A DNA stretch of 64,000 nucleotides from an uncultured Pseudomonas sp. GTDB taxonomy: Bacteria > Pseudomonadota > Gammaproteobacteria > Pseudomonadales > Pseudomonadaceae. The stretch lies in the NCBI GenBank assembly GCA_943912755.1, contig CALTWF010000010.1, positions 21,414 to 85,413 of the forward strand, read 5' to 3'. The position numbers and the translations under genes are program-made. Shown here in pieces: positions 17,544 to 27,403 of this stretch. Every line of letters starts with the position of its first letter. Position 1 is the stretch's first letter. Under the pieces are notes generated by a model. That model was not told the DNA's origin. It did not search any database and saw only the letters and a list, made by a program, of their open reading frames with translations.

Positions 17544-18062
17544 ATGCATGCATTGTTGATTCTCGATCTGCAGATCGGCCTGTTCCATGGCCCCGACCAA
17601 CCCTGGCGCGGCGCCGAGCTGCTGGAGGCAGTCAACTCCCTGCTGGACAAGGCCCATGCCGCCGCTGCCCCGGTATTCCTCGCCCGCCATGTCGGCCCGC
17701 CCGGCTCGCCGCTGGCGCCGGACAGCGCCCTGACCCGGCTGATCCCCGAACTGAGGCTGGACGGTAGCGAGACGGTTTTCGAGAAGCAGCGGCCCAGTGC
17801 CTTCGTCGGCACCGGTTTGCTGGAGCGCTTGAAGGAGGCTGACGTCAGTGGCCTGGTGATCTGCGGGATGAAGACCCAGTACTGCGTCGACAGCACCTGC
17901 CGCGCGGTGCGGGATCTGGGGCTGGATGCGGTGCTGGTCGAGGACGGCCATAGCTGTTCCGACACGCCGCTGCTGAACGCCGAGGCGATTGTCGGCCATC
18001 ACAATGCGACGCTGGCCGGGCCGTTCTGCCGGCTGACCAAGGCGGCCGACTGGCAGTTCTGA
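17544..18062 (+). CDS. isochorismatase-like cysteine hydrolase
   Basis: A 172-residue protein of the isochorismatase/nicotinamidase superfamily. The catalytic triad is visible: Asp8 in LLILDLQIGLF, Lys82 in FEKQRPSAF and Cys114 in GMKTQYCVDSTCRAV, with the usual cis-peptide region before the Cys. It should hydrolyse a small amide or related C-N bond; the substrate is unknown. AAGGAG precedes the ATG at 17544. The ribosome site can be partly paired, since AGCGACACCC (17534-17543) is complementary both to 17439-17448 in the leader and to 17512-17519. It is the only gene after the putative Thr attenuator and ends 1 base from the convergent LysR gene. Confidence 0.85.
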   Translation: MHALLILDLQIGLFHGPDQPWRGAELLEAVNSLLDKAHAAAAPVFLARHVGPPGSPLAPDSALTRLIPELRLDGSETVFEKQRPSAFVGTGLLERLKEADVSGLVICGMKTQYCVDSTCRAVRDLGLDAVLVEDGHSCSDTPLLNAEAIVGHHNATLAGPFCRLTKAADWQF

Positions 18063-18063
18063 A

Positions 18064-18960
18064 TCAGGCCGGGTGCGCGAGCCAGGTCTCCAGCACCCGC
18101 GCCAGGGCATCGAACACCGCGGCGACCCGCGGAACCCGGCGCAGGTCATGGTGCATGGCGATCCATACCTCCACCTCGAACCCGACCTGCGCCTCCAGAA
18201 CCCTCACCAGGCCTGCCGGCTCGGCCAGTTGCGCCGGGCAGGCGGCGAAGCCCAGGCCCGCCAGCAGCGCACCGAACTGGGCCGGATGGCTGTCGCTGGC
18301 AATGGCGAAGCGGGCATCCGCGGCAAACACCCCCTGCTCCACCAGTCGGCGTTGATCCGCCTGACGCCGGTCAGGCCCTATCAGCGGCCGCACCGCCAGG
18401 TCTTCGCGGCTCATCGGCACGCCATGCCGGGCAATGCAATCGGGACTGGCGTACAAGCCAACGCGCAGCACGCCGACCCGCCGGGTCACGATGTTCGCCT
18501 CGGTCGGCCGGGTCAGGCGCACGGCGATATCCGCCTCCAGTTGCGACAGCGCCTGCAAGGCATCGCCGATGCTCAGTTCCAGGCTGATACCGGGCAATGC
18601 CGCGCGCACATCGCGCAGCAAGGCGGGCAACGCCTGGACGCCCAACAGCTCGCCACAGGTCAGGCGCACCTTGCCCGCGCTTGCCGACGCGCCGGCATTG
18701 GCGCGCCGATTGAAGGCGCGTGCCGCCACATCCATGGCCTCGACGTACTCGCCCAGTTCGCGGGCGGCCTCGCTCGGCACCAGGCCAGCCGGGGTGCGGA
18801 CGAACAGGCTGACGCCGATGCCGGCCTCCAGTTTTTCGATACGACGTCGCGCCGTCGCCTGGGAAATCCCCATCAGGCGCGCGGCCCCCGACAGACTGCC
18901 GGTGCGCAGCACTGCCAGGAAGATGCGCTGGTTTTCCCATTCAAGACCGTCGGGGTTCAT
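18064..18960 (-). CDS. LysR-family transcriptional regulator
   Basis: A 298-residue LysR-type regulator with winged-helix DNA-binding domain (about 5-65; FLAVLRTGSLSGAARLMGISQATARRRIEKLEAGIGVSLFVRTPAGL) and a periplasmic-binding-like effector domain. The QATARRRIEKLE recognition helix matches the LrhA/AaeR-like branch common in pseudomonads. I chose ATG at 18960 (MNPDGLEWEN); an upstream ATG at 18996 adds 12 poorly conserved residues. It is divergent from the GFA gene at 19063, a candidate target. Confidence 0.85.
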   Translation of the reverse strand: MNPDGLEWENQRIFLAVLRTGSLSGAARLMGISQATARRRIEKLEAGIGVSLFVRTPAGLVPSEAARELGEYVEAMDVAARAFNRRANAGASASAGKVRLTCGELLGVQALPALLRDVRAALPGISLELSIGDALQALSQLEADIAVRLTRPTEANIVTRRVGVLRVGLYASPDCIARHGVPMSREDLAVRPLIGPDRRQADQRRLVEQGVFAADARFAIASDSHPAQFGALLAGLGFAACPAQLAEPAGLVRVLEAQVGFEVEVWIAMHHDLRRVPRVAAVFDALARVLETWLAHPA

Positions 18961-19062
18961 ACATTTCCTGCCAACCGCTGATTCATTTCTGCCCATTCAA
19001 TCAGAGCGCCCGCTGGGGCATTCTCTCGGGCCATATCGTTATCGCTTCCGGAGAGTCGTTTC

Positions 19063-19500
19063 ATGAGCATTACCGGTCAATGCCGCTGTGCCGCCGTCAC
19101 CTACCAGCTCGACCTGCCTGCCTTGCCAGCCATCTACGCCTGCCACTGCCGGCATTGCCAGCGCTGGAGCGGGAGTGCCTTCGGCCTGCACGCACTGGTG
19201 CCGGAAGCGGCGCTGAGGATAACCGGTGAAGTACTTGAATACCTGCATGAACATGAAGGGCAGCAGTCGCGGCAGCTGTTGTGTGCCAGTTGTCACGGCA
19301 GGATCTGCAACAGCACCACGGCGGCGCCGGGCATGCAGGTACTGCGCGCGGGAACGCTGGATGACGGGGCGAAGCTGGTGCCGGCGGCGCACATCTGGGT
19401 GAGCCGCAAGCAGCCGTGGCTGGTGTTGCCCGAGGCTGTTCCGTGTTGGGAACAGAGCCCCGAGCCCATGGAGTTTGCGCGGGCGGTATTTGGCAGTTGA
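19063..19500 (+). CDS. GFA/CENP-V-type zinc protein
   Basis: A 145-residue protein of the glutathione-dependent formaldehyde-activating (GFA)/CENP-V fold. The zinc ligands are all present: GQCRCAAVTY at the start, CHCRHCQRWSGSAF at about 28-41, and CASCHGRICNS at about 74-84. Most family members have no proven substrate and the name should not be read as a function. CGGAG lies upstream of the ATG. It is divergent from a LysR regulator 102 bases away, which may control it. Confidence 0.85.
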   Translation: MSITGQCRCAAVTYQLDLPALPAIYACHCRHCQRWSGSAFGLHALVPEAALRITGEVLEYLHEHEGQQSRQLLCASCHGRICNSTTAAPGMQVLRAGTLDDGAKLVPAAHIWVSRKQPWLVLPEAVPCWEQSPEPMEFARAVFGS

Positions 19501-19571
19501 GGCTGCGGTGAGCTGATGGCCTCGTCCTTGCGGCGCGGCGACGGGACCATCAGCGGCAATGAAAAGCGGGA

Positions 19572-20789
19572 TTACAACCCCTGCTCCAGCGCCAGCAGAT
19601 CGGCCAGCGGCTGGGCGCGGCGGATCAGCTTCACCTCTGCGCCATCCAGCAGCACCTCGGCCAGCAGCGGGCGGCTGTTGTAGTTGGACGACATCGACGC
19701 GCCGTACGCACCGGTGTCATGCATCACCAGCAGGTCGCCGACCTGCGGTTGCGGCAGGAGGCGCGGAACCAGGCCCTGGTCGTCCTGGGTGAAGACGTCG
19801 CCGGACTCGCACAGCGGGCCGCCGACCACGCATTCGACCTGCTCGCGCCCTTCGCCAGCGAGCACGCTCATGTGGTGATAGGCGCCGTACATGGCCGGGC
19901 GCATCAGGTCGTTGAAGCCGGCATCCACCAGCACGAACTGACGGCTGCCGGCACGCTTGACCGCGCGCACTTCGGTGACCAGGCGGCCCGACTCGGCAAC
20001 CAGGAAACGCCCCGGCTCGATCTCCATGCGCACCGGGTGGGCGAGGAACGCCTCGATCTCGTCCTTGGCGACCTGCCAGGTGCTGGCGTAGCGCTCGACA
20101 TCCACCGCCACGTCGCCCTCGCGGTACGGCGTGGACAGACCGCCACCGATGGAGAAGGCCTCGATATCGTGGTCCAGCGACTTGATGGTGGCGACCATCG
20201 CACCGCCGACCTGGGCCAGGTGGCCGTAGTCGACCCCCGAGCCGATGTGCATGTGGATACCCACCAGGTGCAGGCCGTACTGGCGAATCACCGCCAGCGC
20301 GTCGCCGACTTCGTCATGCCAGATGCCGTGCTTGCTGTTCTCGCCGCCGGTGTTGGTCTTGCGGCTGTGGCCATAGCCGAAACCGGGGTTGATGCGCAGC
20401 CAGACGCGATGACCCGGCGAGTGCTCGCCCAGCTGGCGCAGCATGTCGATGGAGCCGCAGTTGACCTCGACTTTCAGCTCGACCACGCGGCGCAGGGTCG
20501 GTTGGTCCAGCAGGTCGCAGGTCAGTACCACGCCGGCCGGGTCGCCTTCCGGGCTGTAGCCGGCCAGCAAGGCGCGCTCCAGCTCACCGAGGGAGACCGC
20601 GTCGACGCGCACGCCGTGTTCGCGCATCAGGCGCAGCACATGCAGGTTGGAGCAGGCCTTCTGGGCGAAGCGCACCACGTCGAAGCAGGCCAGGCGCTGG
20701 ATACGCTCGCGGATGACTGCGGCGTCGTAGGTCCAGAACGGGGTGGGGAATTGCTGCGCAGCGGCGACCAGGGCGGTGGGTGCGGTCAT
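19572..20789 (-). CDS. lysA: diaminopimelate decarboxylase-type PLP enzyme (LysA)
   Basis: A 405-residue fold-III PLP decarboxylase of the LysA/ornithine decarboxylase group. The PLP Lys44 lies in VVRFAQKACSNLHVL, the glycine-rich phosphate loop appears as FSIGGGLSTPY, and the substrate-site motifs EPGRFLVAESG and GGPLCESGDVF are intact. It should decarboxylate meso-diaminopimelate to lysine. The divergent gene is a close relative of E. coli LysR, the lysA activator, which strongly supports this. Pseudomonads often carry a second lysA near dapF, so this may be the LysR-regulated copy. It starts 126 bases from lysR with a shared control region. Confidence 0.85.
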   Translation of the reverse strand: MTAPTALVAAAQQFPTPFWTYDAAVIRERIQRLACFDVVRFAQKACSNLHVLRLMREHGVRVDAVSLGELERALLAGYSPEGDPAGVVLTCDLLDQPTLRRVVELKVEVNCGSIDMLRQLGEHSPGHRVWLRINPGFGYGHSRKTNTGGENSKHGIWHDEVGDALAVIRQYGLHLVGIHMHIGSGVDYGHLAQVGGAMVATIKSLDHDIEAFSIGGGLSTPYREGDVAVDVERYASTWQVAKDEIEAFLAHPVRMEIEPGRFLVAESGRLVTEVRAVKRAGSRQFVLVDAGFNDLMRPAMYGAYHHMSVLAGEGREQVECVVGGPLCESGDVFTQDDQGLVPRLLPQPQVGDLLVMHDTGAYGASMSSNYNSRPLLAEVLLDGAEVKLIRRAQPLADLLALEQGL

Positions 20790-20915
20790 GACGAGATCCG
20801 GGATCGGTAGGAAAGACCGCCATGATGCCCAAGGGCACTCATTCAGAAAAATATCTATTCTTTGTCAGTCCATTCAGTTTTGATATGCCACCCCTTCCCG
20901 ACAGGTGTTTTCGCC

Positions 20916-21830
20916 ATGAGCCTCTCCGTGCGCCAGATCGAAGTGTTCCGCGCCATCATGCTGGCCGGCAGCGTCACCGGCGCGGCGCGCCTGCTGTTCA
21001 CCTCGCAGCCGACCCTGAGCCGCGAACTGGCGCGCCTGGAAAACCTCAGCGGGCTGAGGCTGTTCGACCGCCAGGGCGGCCGCCTGCTGCCCACCGCCCA
21101 GGCATTGATGCTGCTGGAGGAAGTCGAGCGTTCCTATGTCGGGCTGGAACGGATCAATAGCCTGGTGCAGTCGATCCGCCGCTTCGAACACGGCCAGCTG
21201 GACCTGACCTGCCTGCCGCTGTTTTCCCAGACCCTGCTGCCGCGGGTGTGCAAACGCTTCCAGCACGAGCATGGCGGTATCGGCCTGTGCATCAGTGCGC
21301 AGGAATCACCGCTGCTGGATGAATCCCTCAGTGCCCAACGGCATGACCTCGGCCTGATCGAGGGCGACCAGGTCCCCCGGGGCACCCGCGGCGAGTTGCT
21401 GTTCAGCGCCGACATGCTCTGCGTGTTGCCCGACGGGCATCCCCTGCTGGAGCGCCAGCGCCTGGCGCTGGAGGATTTCCAGGGCGTGGCCTTCATCAAC
21501 CTGGCCGGCCGCGACATCTATCGCCAGGGTCTCGACGAGCAGTTTCGCAGTGCCGGGATCGAGCGGCATACGGTGATCGAGACCACCAGTGCCGCGTCGG
21601 TGTGCGCCATGGTCCGGGAGGGCCTGGGGGTGGCGATCATCAACCCGCTGAGCGCGCTGCACGAGGCCGGGCGAGGCTTGCAGGTCAGGCGGCTGGAGGT
21701 TTCGATTGCCTACCGGGTGATGTTGATCCGGCCGGAGTTCCGCCCGTCATCCGGGTTTGTGGATGCGTTTTGCGAGGCGTTGAAGGTGGAGGCAGGGGAA
21801 TTGATGGAGCGCCTTGAAGATCTTGGCTGA
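20916..21830 (+). CDS. lysR: LysR, activator of lysA
   Basis: A 304-residue LysR-type regulator closely resembling E. coli LysR itself along its whole length. Shared features are the VRQIEVFRAIMLAGSVTGAARLL start, SQPTLSRELARLENLSGLRLFDR recognition helix, LPLFSQTLLPRV, QESPLLDESLSAQRHDLGL and TSAASVCAMVREGLGVAIINPLSAL. It is divergent from lysA, the same arrangement as in enterobacteria, where LysR activates lysA with diaminopimelate as coinducer. ATG at 20916 is chosen because the conserved MSLSVRQIEVFRA begins there. I am confident in the family and fairly confident in the target. Confidence 0.87.
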   Translation: MSLSVRQIEVFRAIMLAGSVTGAARLLFTSQPTLSRELARLENLSGLRLFDRQGGRLLPTAQALMLLEEVERSYVGLERINSLVQSIRRFEHGQLDLTCLPLFSQTLLPRVCKRFQHEHGGIGLCISAQESPLLDESLSAQRHDLGLIEGDQVPRGTRGELLFSADMLCVLPDGHPLLERQRLALEDFQGVAFINLAGRDIYRQGLDEQFRSAGIERHTVIETTSAASVCAMVREGLGVAIINPLSALHEAGRGLQVRRLEVSIAYRVMLIRPEFRPSSGFVDAFCEALKVEAGELMERLEDLG

Positions 21831-21922
21831 TCCGGTTGGGGCCGCTTTGCGGCCCTTCGCGACGGTTCGGCGCCCCGACAAGCTCGCTCCCACGACAGCC
21901 ATGTGCCGAGAGCGATCAGGTA

Positions 21923-24514
21923 TCACCCCGAAACCTCAACCTCGCCCATCACTACCACCCTTTCCTCCAGCCACTGGGCCAGGGCCTCCGGCGCCAGCGG
22001 CGGGGAGAACAGGTAGCCCTGGGCCACCGGGTAGCCCTGCTCTTCCAGCCAGACACTCTGCGACTCGGTCTCGATGCCTTCGGCCACCACCGTCAGGTGC
22101 AGGCTGCGACCAATCCCCAGGATCGCATTGCTCAAGGCCCGCGCGGCTTCGTCGGTTTCGATGTCGGCGACAAAGCTGCGGTCCAGCTTCAACTCGGACA
22201 CCGGCAAACGCCGCAGGTAACTCAGGCTGGAATAGCCGGTACCGAAATCGTCCATCGACAGGCGCACGCCCTGGGCATGCACCTCGTCGATGGTCTTCAT
22301 GGTGCTGGGGTTGGTGTCCAGCAGGATGTTCTCGGTCAGTTCCAGGGTCAGGTCGGCCGGCTTGAGGTCGTGATGGCGCAGGGTGTCGGCGATCATCCGC
22401 GGCAGGTCGAGGTTGTGGAAACTGGTAGGCGACAGGTTCACCGCCACCGCCGGCACCTTCAGGCCGCGCGCGCGCCATTCGGACAATTGGCGGCAGGCCT
22501 CACGCAGCGCCCAGCGCCCCAGCTCGGCGACCAAACCGCACTCCTCGGCCAGCGGAATGAAGCGCGCCGGGGACACTTCGCCCAACTGCGGGTGGGTCCA
22601 GCGCGCCAGGGCTTCGACGCCGTACAGGCGCCCGCTGGCCATCTCCACCTGCGGCTGGTAATGCAGGCGCAGCTGGTTTTTCTGCAGGGCTTCGCGCAGG
22701 GCGCTTTCCAGGGCCAGGCGTTCCTGGGCGAGCTTGTTCAGCTCGCTGCTGAAGAAGCTGAAGCAACCGCGGCCGCTGCTCTTGGCCTGGTACATGGCCA
22801 TGTCGGCGCGGTGCAGCAGGGTTTCCACATCGCGGCCATCGGACGGGTACATGGCCACGCCGACACTGGCGGAAATCGCCAGCTGGGTATCGGCGATGGT
22901 CATGGGTTCGCTGAGCAGCACCTGGATGCGCTCCACCGCGTCGGCCGCGTGGTCGCCATCGCATTGCGGCAGGATCACCACGAACTCGTCGCCGGACAGG
23001 CGCCCGGCGATATCGGCGGCGCGCAGCTCGCTGCGCATCCGCGTGGCCACCTGGCGCAGCAACTCGTCGCCGGCCGGATGGCCGAGGGAGTCGTTGACCT
23101 GCTTGAAGCGGTCGAGGTCGATGAACAGCACCGCGACCTGCTCGTTGTTGCGCCCGGCGCTGGCGATCGCCTGGTCGGCCTTGGCCTGCAGCAGGCTGCG
23201 GTTGGGCAGCCCGGTGAGGGCGTCGTAATAGGCCAGCTGGCGAATGCGCTGGCGCGAATTCTCCCGTTCCAGGGCCAGGGCGCAGAGGTGCGCACAGGCG
23301 TCCACCAGGCGCTGGTGGAACAGCGCCGAGGCGACATTGCGCGGCTGGCGGAAGTAGAAGGCGAAGGTGCCGATGGCCGCGCCCTGACTGTTGCGGATCG
23401 GCGTCGACCAGCAACTGCGAAAGCCCAGTTGGTTGGCCAGGCCCTGGTAGTCGGCCCATAGCGGGTCGCTGGTGATGTCGTCCACCAGCACCGACTCGTT
23501 GCGCCACGCCGAGGTGCCGCAGGAGCCCACGCTCGGGCCGATGCGCACGCCGTTGAGCTGGTGGCTGTACTCCACCGGCAGGCTGGGTGCGGCCAGGGAA
23601 TGCAGTTGCCCTTCGTCGTCGACCCGCAGGATCGACGCCGCCAGTTCCGGGGCGATGCGTTCCACTTCCTGGCAGATCAGCTCCAGCACTTCGGTCAGCG
23701 GCTGCTCCCGGGCCATGGCCTCCAGCACCCGGTGTTGCAGGGCCTCATGCATCTTCGCCTGGGTGATATCGGTGAACAGGGTCACGGTGTGCTGCAAGTT
23801 CCCGGCGGCGTCGAACACCGGGTTGCTCACCACCTTGGCCCAGTAGCGCTGGCCCTGCTTGCCGGTGACGATTTCCTCGCGCTGCATGGAGCCGGCGGCG
23901 TACATCTCGGCGTAGTACTCGGCGATGCTTTGCTCGTCCTTGTCCGGCACCAGCAGGGCCATGGGACTGCGGCCCTTGATCTCCTCCGCACGCCAGCCGA
24001 ACATCCGCCCGAAACCGGCGTTGGTGTAGGCGATACGGCGCTGGCTGTCGCTGATCATCACCGCGGTATCGCTGGCATCGGCCACCAGCGAGAGCATGCG
24101 CAGGCGCTCCTGCTGGGTACGCTCAAGGGCCAGGCGCGGACTGATATCGGTGGCGATCTTGAGGATCTGCACCAGTTCGCCCTGCTCGTCGACCACCGGG
24201 GTGTAGGTTGCTTCCAGCCAGCAACTGCTGCCGTCGCTGCGGATCCGCTCGACGATGCCGGAGCTGCCGCCGCCCTGGCGCAGGCGCGGCCAGAAATTCG
24301 CATACTCGGGGCTGCGCACCTGGTTTGCCGAACAGAACGTGCGGTGATGACAACCACGCACCTGCTCCAGGCTGTAGCCCATCAGCGTGAGGAAGTTTTC
24401 ATTGGCCCGCAGCAAGGTGCCGTCCGGGGTGAACTCGGCGATTGCCATCACCCGGTCGAGAGCGGCCAGTTGGGCCAGCGACAATTCGGTGGAACGGTTG
24501 TCCTCGGACGTCAT
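21923..24514 (-). CDS. PAS-PAS-GAF-GGDEF-EAL c-di-GMP protein
   Basis: An 863-residue cytoplasmic c-di-GMP protein. It has two PAS domains (about 18-125 and 140-255), a GAF domain (about 285-425), a GGDEF domain with the active-site variant SGDEF near residue 504 and an intact RxxD inhibitory site five residues upstream (RAAD), and an EAL domain with the catalytic EALARW motif near residue 632, ELTENILLD, and DDFGTGYSSLSYL. All key EAL residues that I can recognise are present, so phosphodiesterase activity is likely. SGDEF domains can be active. A Trp- and Cys-rich GAF may sense redox or a small ligand. No transmembrane segment is seen. Confidence 0.92.
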   Translation of the reverse strand: MTSEDNRSTELSLAQLAALDRVMAIAEFTPDGTLLRANENFLTLMGYSLEQVRGCHHRTFCSANQVRSPEYANFWPRLRQGGGSSGIVERIRSDGSSCWLEATYTPVVDEQGELVQILKIATDISPRLALERTQQERLRMLSLVADASDTAVMISDSQRRIAYTNAGFGRMFGWRAEEIKGRSPMALLVPDKDEQSIAEYYAEMYAAGSMQREEIVTGKQGQRYWAKVVSNPVFDAAGNLQHTVTLFTDITQAKMHEALQHRVLEAMAREQPLTEVLELICQEVERIAPELAASILRVDDEGQLHSLAAPSLPVEYSHQLNGVRIGPSVGSCGTSAWRNESVLVDDITSDPLWADYQGLANQLGFRSCWSTPIRNSQGAAIGTFAFYFRQPRNVASALFHQRLVDACAHLCALALERENSRQRIRQLAYYDALTGLPNRSLLQAKADQAIASAGRNNEQVAVLFIDLDRFKQVNDSLGHPAGDELLRQVATRMRSELRAADIAGRLSGDEFVVILPQCDGDHAADAVERIQVLLSEPMTIADTQLAISASVGVAMYPSDGRDVETLLHRADMAMYQAKSSGRGCFSFFSSELNKLAQERLALESALREALQKNQLRLHYQPQVEMASGRLYGVEALARWTHPQLGEVSPARFIPLAEECGLVAELGRWALREACRQLSEWRARGLKVPAVAVNLSPTSFHNLDLPRMIADTLRHHDLKPADLTLELTENILLDTNPSTMKTIDEVHAQGVRLSMDDFGTGYSSLSYLRRLPVSELKLDRSFVADIETDEAARALSNAILGIGRSLHLTVVAEGIETESQSVWLEEQGYPVAQGYLFSPPLAPEALAQWLEERVVVMGEVEVSG

Positions 24515-24763
24515 GTTCTACTCAACGGATTCCGGCCTGGGCGGCCGGGTGGATCTGGACACGGGTGCCGGGCGATGGTGCGGGATCAACGGGGCTCGCC
24601 TCCATGGCACACGAATTGATGCCTCCATGATATTACCGCTGTTGGTGGCGGGTCCATCACCACGACTAATAGCGCATTACCTTACCTTCCTTGTGGCTAT
24701 CGAAGCCAAGTCTCATTACCCTTGGCGCTCTATTCCGGGATGATCAGAAGCAAGGGGGCTTCG

Positions 24764-26350
24764 GTGCCGTTCAAGACGTTCTTTCGCTGGGACCTGCGCA
24801 GCCTGATCCTGCTGCTGACGCTGATCACGGCCCTGGTCACCCTGCTCAACAGCTTCCATGCCAGTTACCGCGTGCAGTACCAGTTGCTGATCGACAACGC
24901 CCTGGAAGCCAACCATGCCTACGCCTCAAAGCTGGCGTCCAGCACCGAGACCTACCTGCAGGCCTCGCAACAGCAACTGGCCTATGCCGCCGGGCTGATG
25001 GCGCGGGATTTCGCCAACATCGACCACCTCAACGACGAAGCGGCGCGCCTGCGCCTGCAGACCAATACCTTCAACTCGATCGTCATCACCGACGCCCGCG
25101 GCCAGGTGCTGGCGACCTCGCCGGACACCCTGCAGATCGTCGGGCGCAAGCTGGAGTCGGTGGGCGCGCTGGACGCCCTGCGCGAGCGCAAGCCGATGAT
25201 TTCCAGCCCCTACGTGTCGGCGGCGAACAACCTGATCATCTTCATTTCCCAGCCGGTCTTCGACCGCGACGGCCGCTACCTGGGCCTGGTGGGCGGGAGC
25301 ATCTACCTCAAGCACAAGAGCATCCTCAACGCGCTGCTCGGCGAGCATTACTACAAGAACGGCTCCTACCTCTATGTGGTCGATGCCAATCGGCGCCTGC
25401 TCTATCATCCGGACCCGGAACGGGTCGGCAGTATCGTCGGCGCCAACAGCCTGATCGACGAGCTGGCCGACCACGACAACGGCACCCGCCGGGTGACCAA
25501 CAGCGAAGGCCAGGACATGCTCGCCGGCTTCGCCACGGTGCCCTCGGCGCATTGGGGCATCGTCGCCCAGCGCTCCACCGCAGCCACCCTGGAAGGCCTC
25601 GACGACCTGCTGCTGAGCATGATCTTCAAGACCCTGCCGCTGGCCATCGTCAGCTTCATCCTGATCTGGTGGTTTTCGCGGATCATTGCCCAGCCGCTCA
25701 AGCAACTGGCGGCCGGCGCGCACAAGCTCAGCGAGCCGGGCACCAGCGCGCAGATCCAGGGCGTGCGCTCCTGGTATTTCGAATCCTCGGAACTCAAGCG
25801 CGCCCTGCTGATCGGCCTGAGCCTGCTGCATGAACGCCTGGGCAAGCTCAACCACGATATCCAGACCGACCCGCTCACCGGCCTGCGCAACCGCCGCGGC
25901 CTGGACCTGGCGGTGACCCTGTGGCAGGCGGAACGGCGGCCGTTCGCCGTGGTGGCCATCGATATCGATCACTTCAAGCAGGTCAACGACAGCCATGGCC
26001 ATGCGGTGGGCGACGAGGTGCTGCAGGCGCTGGCCGAACTGATGCGCGGCTGCTCGCGGGACAACGACGTGATCTGCCGCTCGGGCGGCGAGGAATTTTT
26101 CATGCTGCTGCCGGGGGCCACGCCCGAGGCGGCGGCGCGGGTCGCCGAACGCCTGCGCGGCGTGGTGCAGGAGACGCTCTTCGAGACCATCGGCCACCTG
26201 ACCGTGTCCATGGGCGTGGCGGCCTGGCCGCTGCATTCGGAGAACGCAGCGCGGGTGTTCGAGGTGGCGGACGAGCAGTTGTACCGGGCCAAGCAGGAGG
26301 GTCGCAACCGGATCTGCGTGGCCTTCGGGGATGAGGCTAGTGTGGTTTGA
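24764..26350 (+). CDS. membrane-anchored diguanylate cyclase (dCACHE-GGDEF)
   Basis: A 528-residue protein with a TM helix near the N-terminus (about 8-30), a periplasmic double-Cache sensor (about 35-290; note the LVGGSIYLKHKSIL and SYLYVVDANRRLLYHPDPERVGS segments), a second TM helix (about 290-312), a HAMP-like linker and a C-terminal GGDEF domain. The active site is GGEEF near residue 441, with the RxxD inhibitory site (RDND) in place, so it should make c-di-GMP under product inhibition. GTG at 24764, preceded by AGGGGG, is preferred; ATG at 24740 is the alternative. Its last 14 bases overlap the convergent EamA gene. Confidence 0.9.
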   Translation: MPFKTFFRWDLRSLILLLTLITALVTLLNSFHASYRVQYQLLIDNALEANHAYASKLASSTETYLQASQQQLAYAAGLMARDFANIDHLNDEAARLRLQTNTFNSIVITDARGQVLATSPDTLQIVGRKLESVGALDALRERKPMISSPYVSAANNLIIFISQPVFDRDGRYLGLVGGSIYLKHKSILNALLGEHYYKNGSYLYVVDANRRLLYHPDPERVGSIVGANSLIDELADHDNGTRRVTNSEGQDMLAGFATVPSAHWGIVAQRSTAATLEGLDDLLLSMIFKTLPLAIVSFILIWWFSRIIAQPLKQLAAGAHKLSEPGTSAQIQGVRSWYFESSELKRALLIGLSLLHERLGKLNHDIQTDPLTGLRNRRGLDLAVTLWQAERRPFAVVAIDIDHFKQVNDSHGHAVGDEVLQALAELMRGCSRDNDVICRSGGEEFFMLLPGATPEAAARVAERLRGVVQETLFETIGHLTVSMGVAAWPLHSENAARVFEVADEQLYRAKQEGRNRICVAFGDEASVV

Positions 26351-27302
26351 TGGCGTCGCCGATGGCCGCATCCTTCCCGGCCACCGCCGCCTTGGGCTTG
26401 CCCGGTTTCAACCGGGTGACCCCGAACAGCACCAGGGCCAGCCCGGCGATCTGGTACACGGAAATCTCCTCGCTCAGCACCAGCCACGACGCCAGTACCG
26501 TCAGCACCGGCCCCAGGTTGCCCACCGCCGCCGTCTGGGTCGGGCCCATGCGCTGGATCGCCAGGGACACCCAGTAGATCGGCAGCACCGTGGAAAACAC
26601 CGCCATCAGCAAGGCGTTGAACCACACCGCCGCCGGCAGTTGCCCAAGCAGGGAGAAATCGCCGGTCAGCCCGTAGTGCCCCAGCACCATCAGCGACGAC
26701 GCCGTGCCCGCCAGCCCGGCCAGGCGCATCGAGCTCATGCTTTTGAGCATCATGCCGGTGCCTGAGTAGTACAGGGCATAGGTCACCGCACTGGCGAACA
26801 CCCACAGCGAACCGACGATCACCTGGTTGCCGACCCCGGACACGCTGAGGTCATGGGCGAAGGCAATACCCAGGCCGAGGTAGCACAGGCCCATCGCCGC
26901 CAGTACCCGTGGCGTCGGCTTCTCGCGCAGGGCCACGGCCTGGAAGATCAGCACCAGGGTCGGGTAGGTGAACAAAATCAGGCGCTCCAGCCCGGCGCTG
27001 ATGTATTGCAGGCCATAGAAGTCGAACAGGCTCGCCAGGTAGTAACCGAACAGGCCGAGCAGCAACACCCGCCCGGCACTGCCCCAGGTCAGCGGGGCAC
27101 TGGCCTGGTGGCGGCTGAGCCACACCAGCCAGACGAACAGCGGCAACGACAGGGCCATGCGCAGGGCCAGCAGGGTAATTGCGTCGACCGTGCCCGCCGC
27201 GTAGGCGAGCTTGACGAAGATGGCCTTCATGCTGAAGCCGAGGGCCGAAAGCACCGCGAACAGGCTGCCGTTGTCGATGTACCGCTGGATCCGGGGGCTC
27301 AT
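26337..27302 (-). CDS. EamA/DMT-family metabolite exporter
   Basis: A 321-residue inner-membrane protein with ten helices in two EamA repeats (about 12-145 and 160-300), as in RhaT/YdcZ-type drug and metabolite transporters. Hallmarks are the GFSMKAIFVKLAY first helix, FTYPTLVLIFQAVALREKPTPRVLAAMGLCYLG and the second-repeat LGPVLTVLASWLVLSEEIS. The start at 27302 is the Met nearest the family start. It is divergent from a LysR regulator 101 bases away, the classic arrangement in which the regulator controls the exporter. Substrate unknown. Confidence 0.88.
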   Translation of the reverse strand: MSPRIQRYIDNGSLFAVLSALGFSMKAIFVKLAYAAGTVDAITLLALRMALSLPLFVWLVWLSRHQASAPLTWGSAGRVLLLGLFGYYLASLFDFYGLQYISAGLERLILFTYPTLVLIFQAVALREKPTPRVLAAMGLCYLGLGIAFAHDLSVSGVGNQVIVGSLWVFASAVTYALYYSGTGMMLKSMSSMRLAGLAGTASSLMVLGHYGLTGDFSLLGQLPAAVWFNALLMAVFSTVLPIYWVSLAIQRMGPTQTAAVGNLGPVLTVLASWLVLSEEISVYQIAGLALVLFGVTRLKPGKPKAAVAGKDAAIGDAIKPH

Positions 27303-27403
27303 GGATATCTGCACCAAAATGTGACGAGCCTTATTCTGAACAGAAAGCCATTTGGCTAGAATCGCTTTTTTCCGAACAGGGCTTTCTGAATTGGAGAACC
27401 CCA

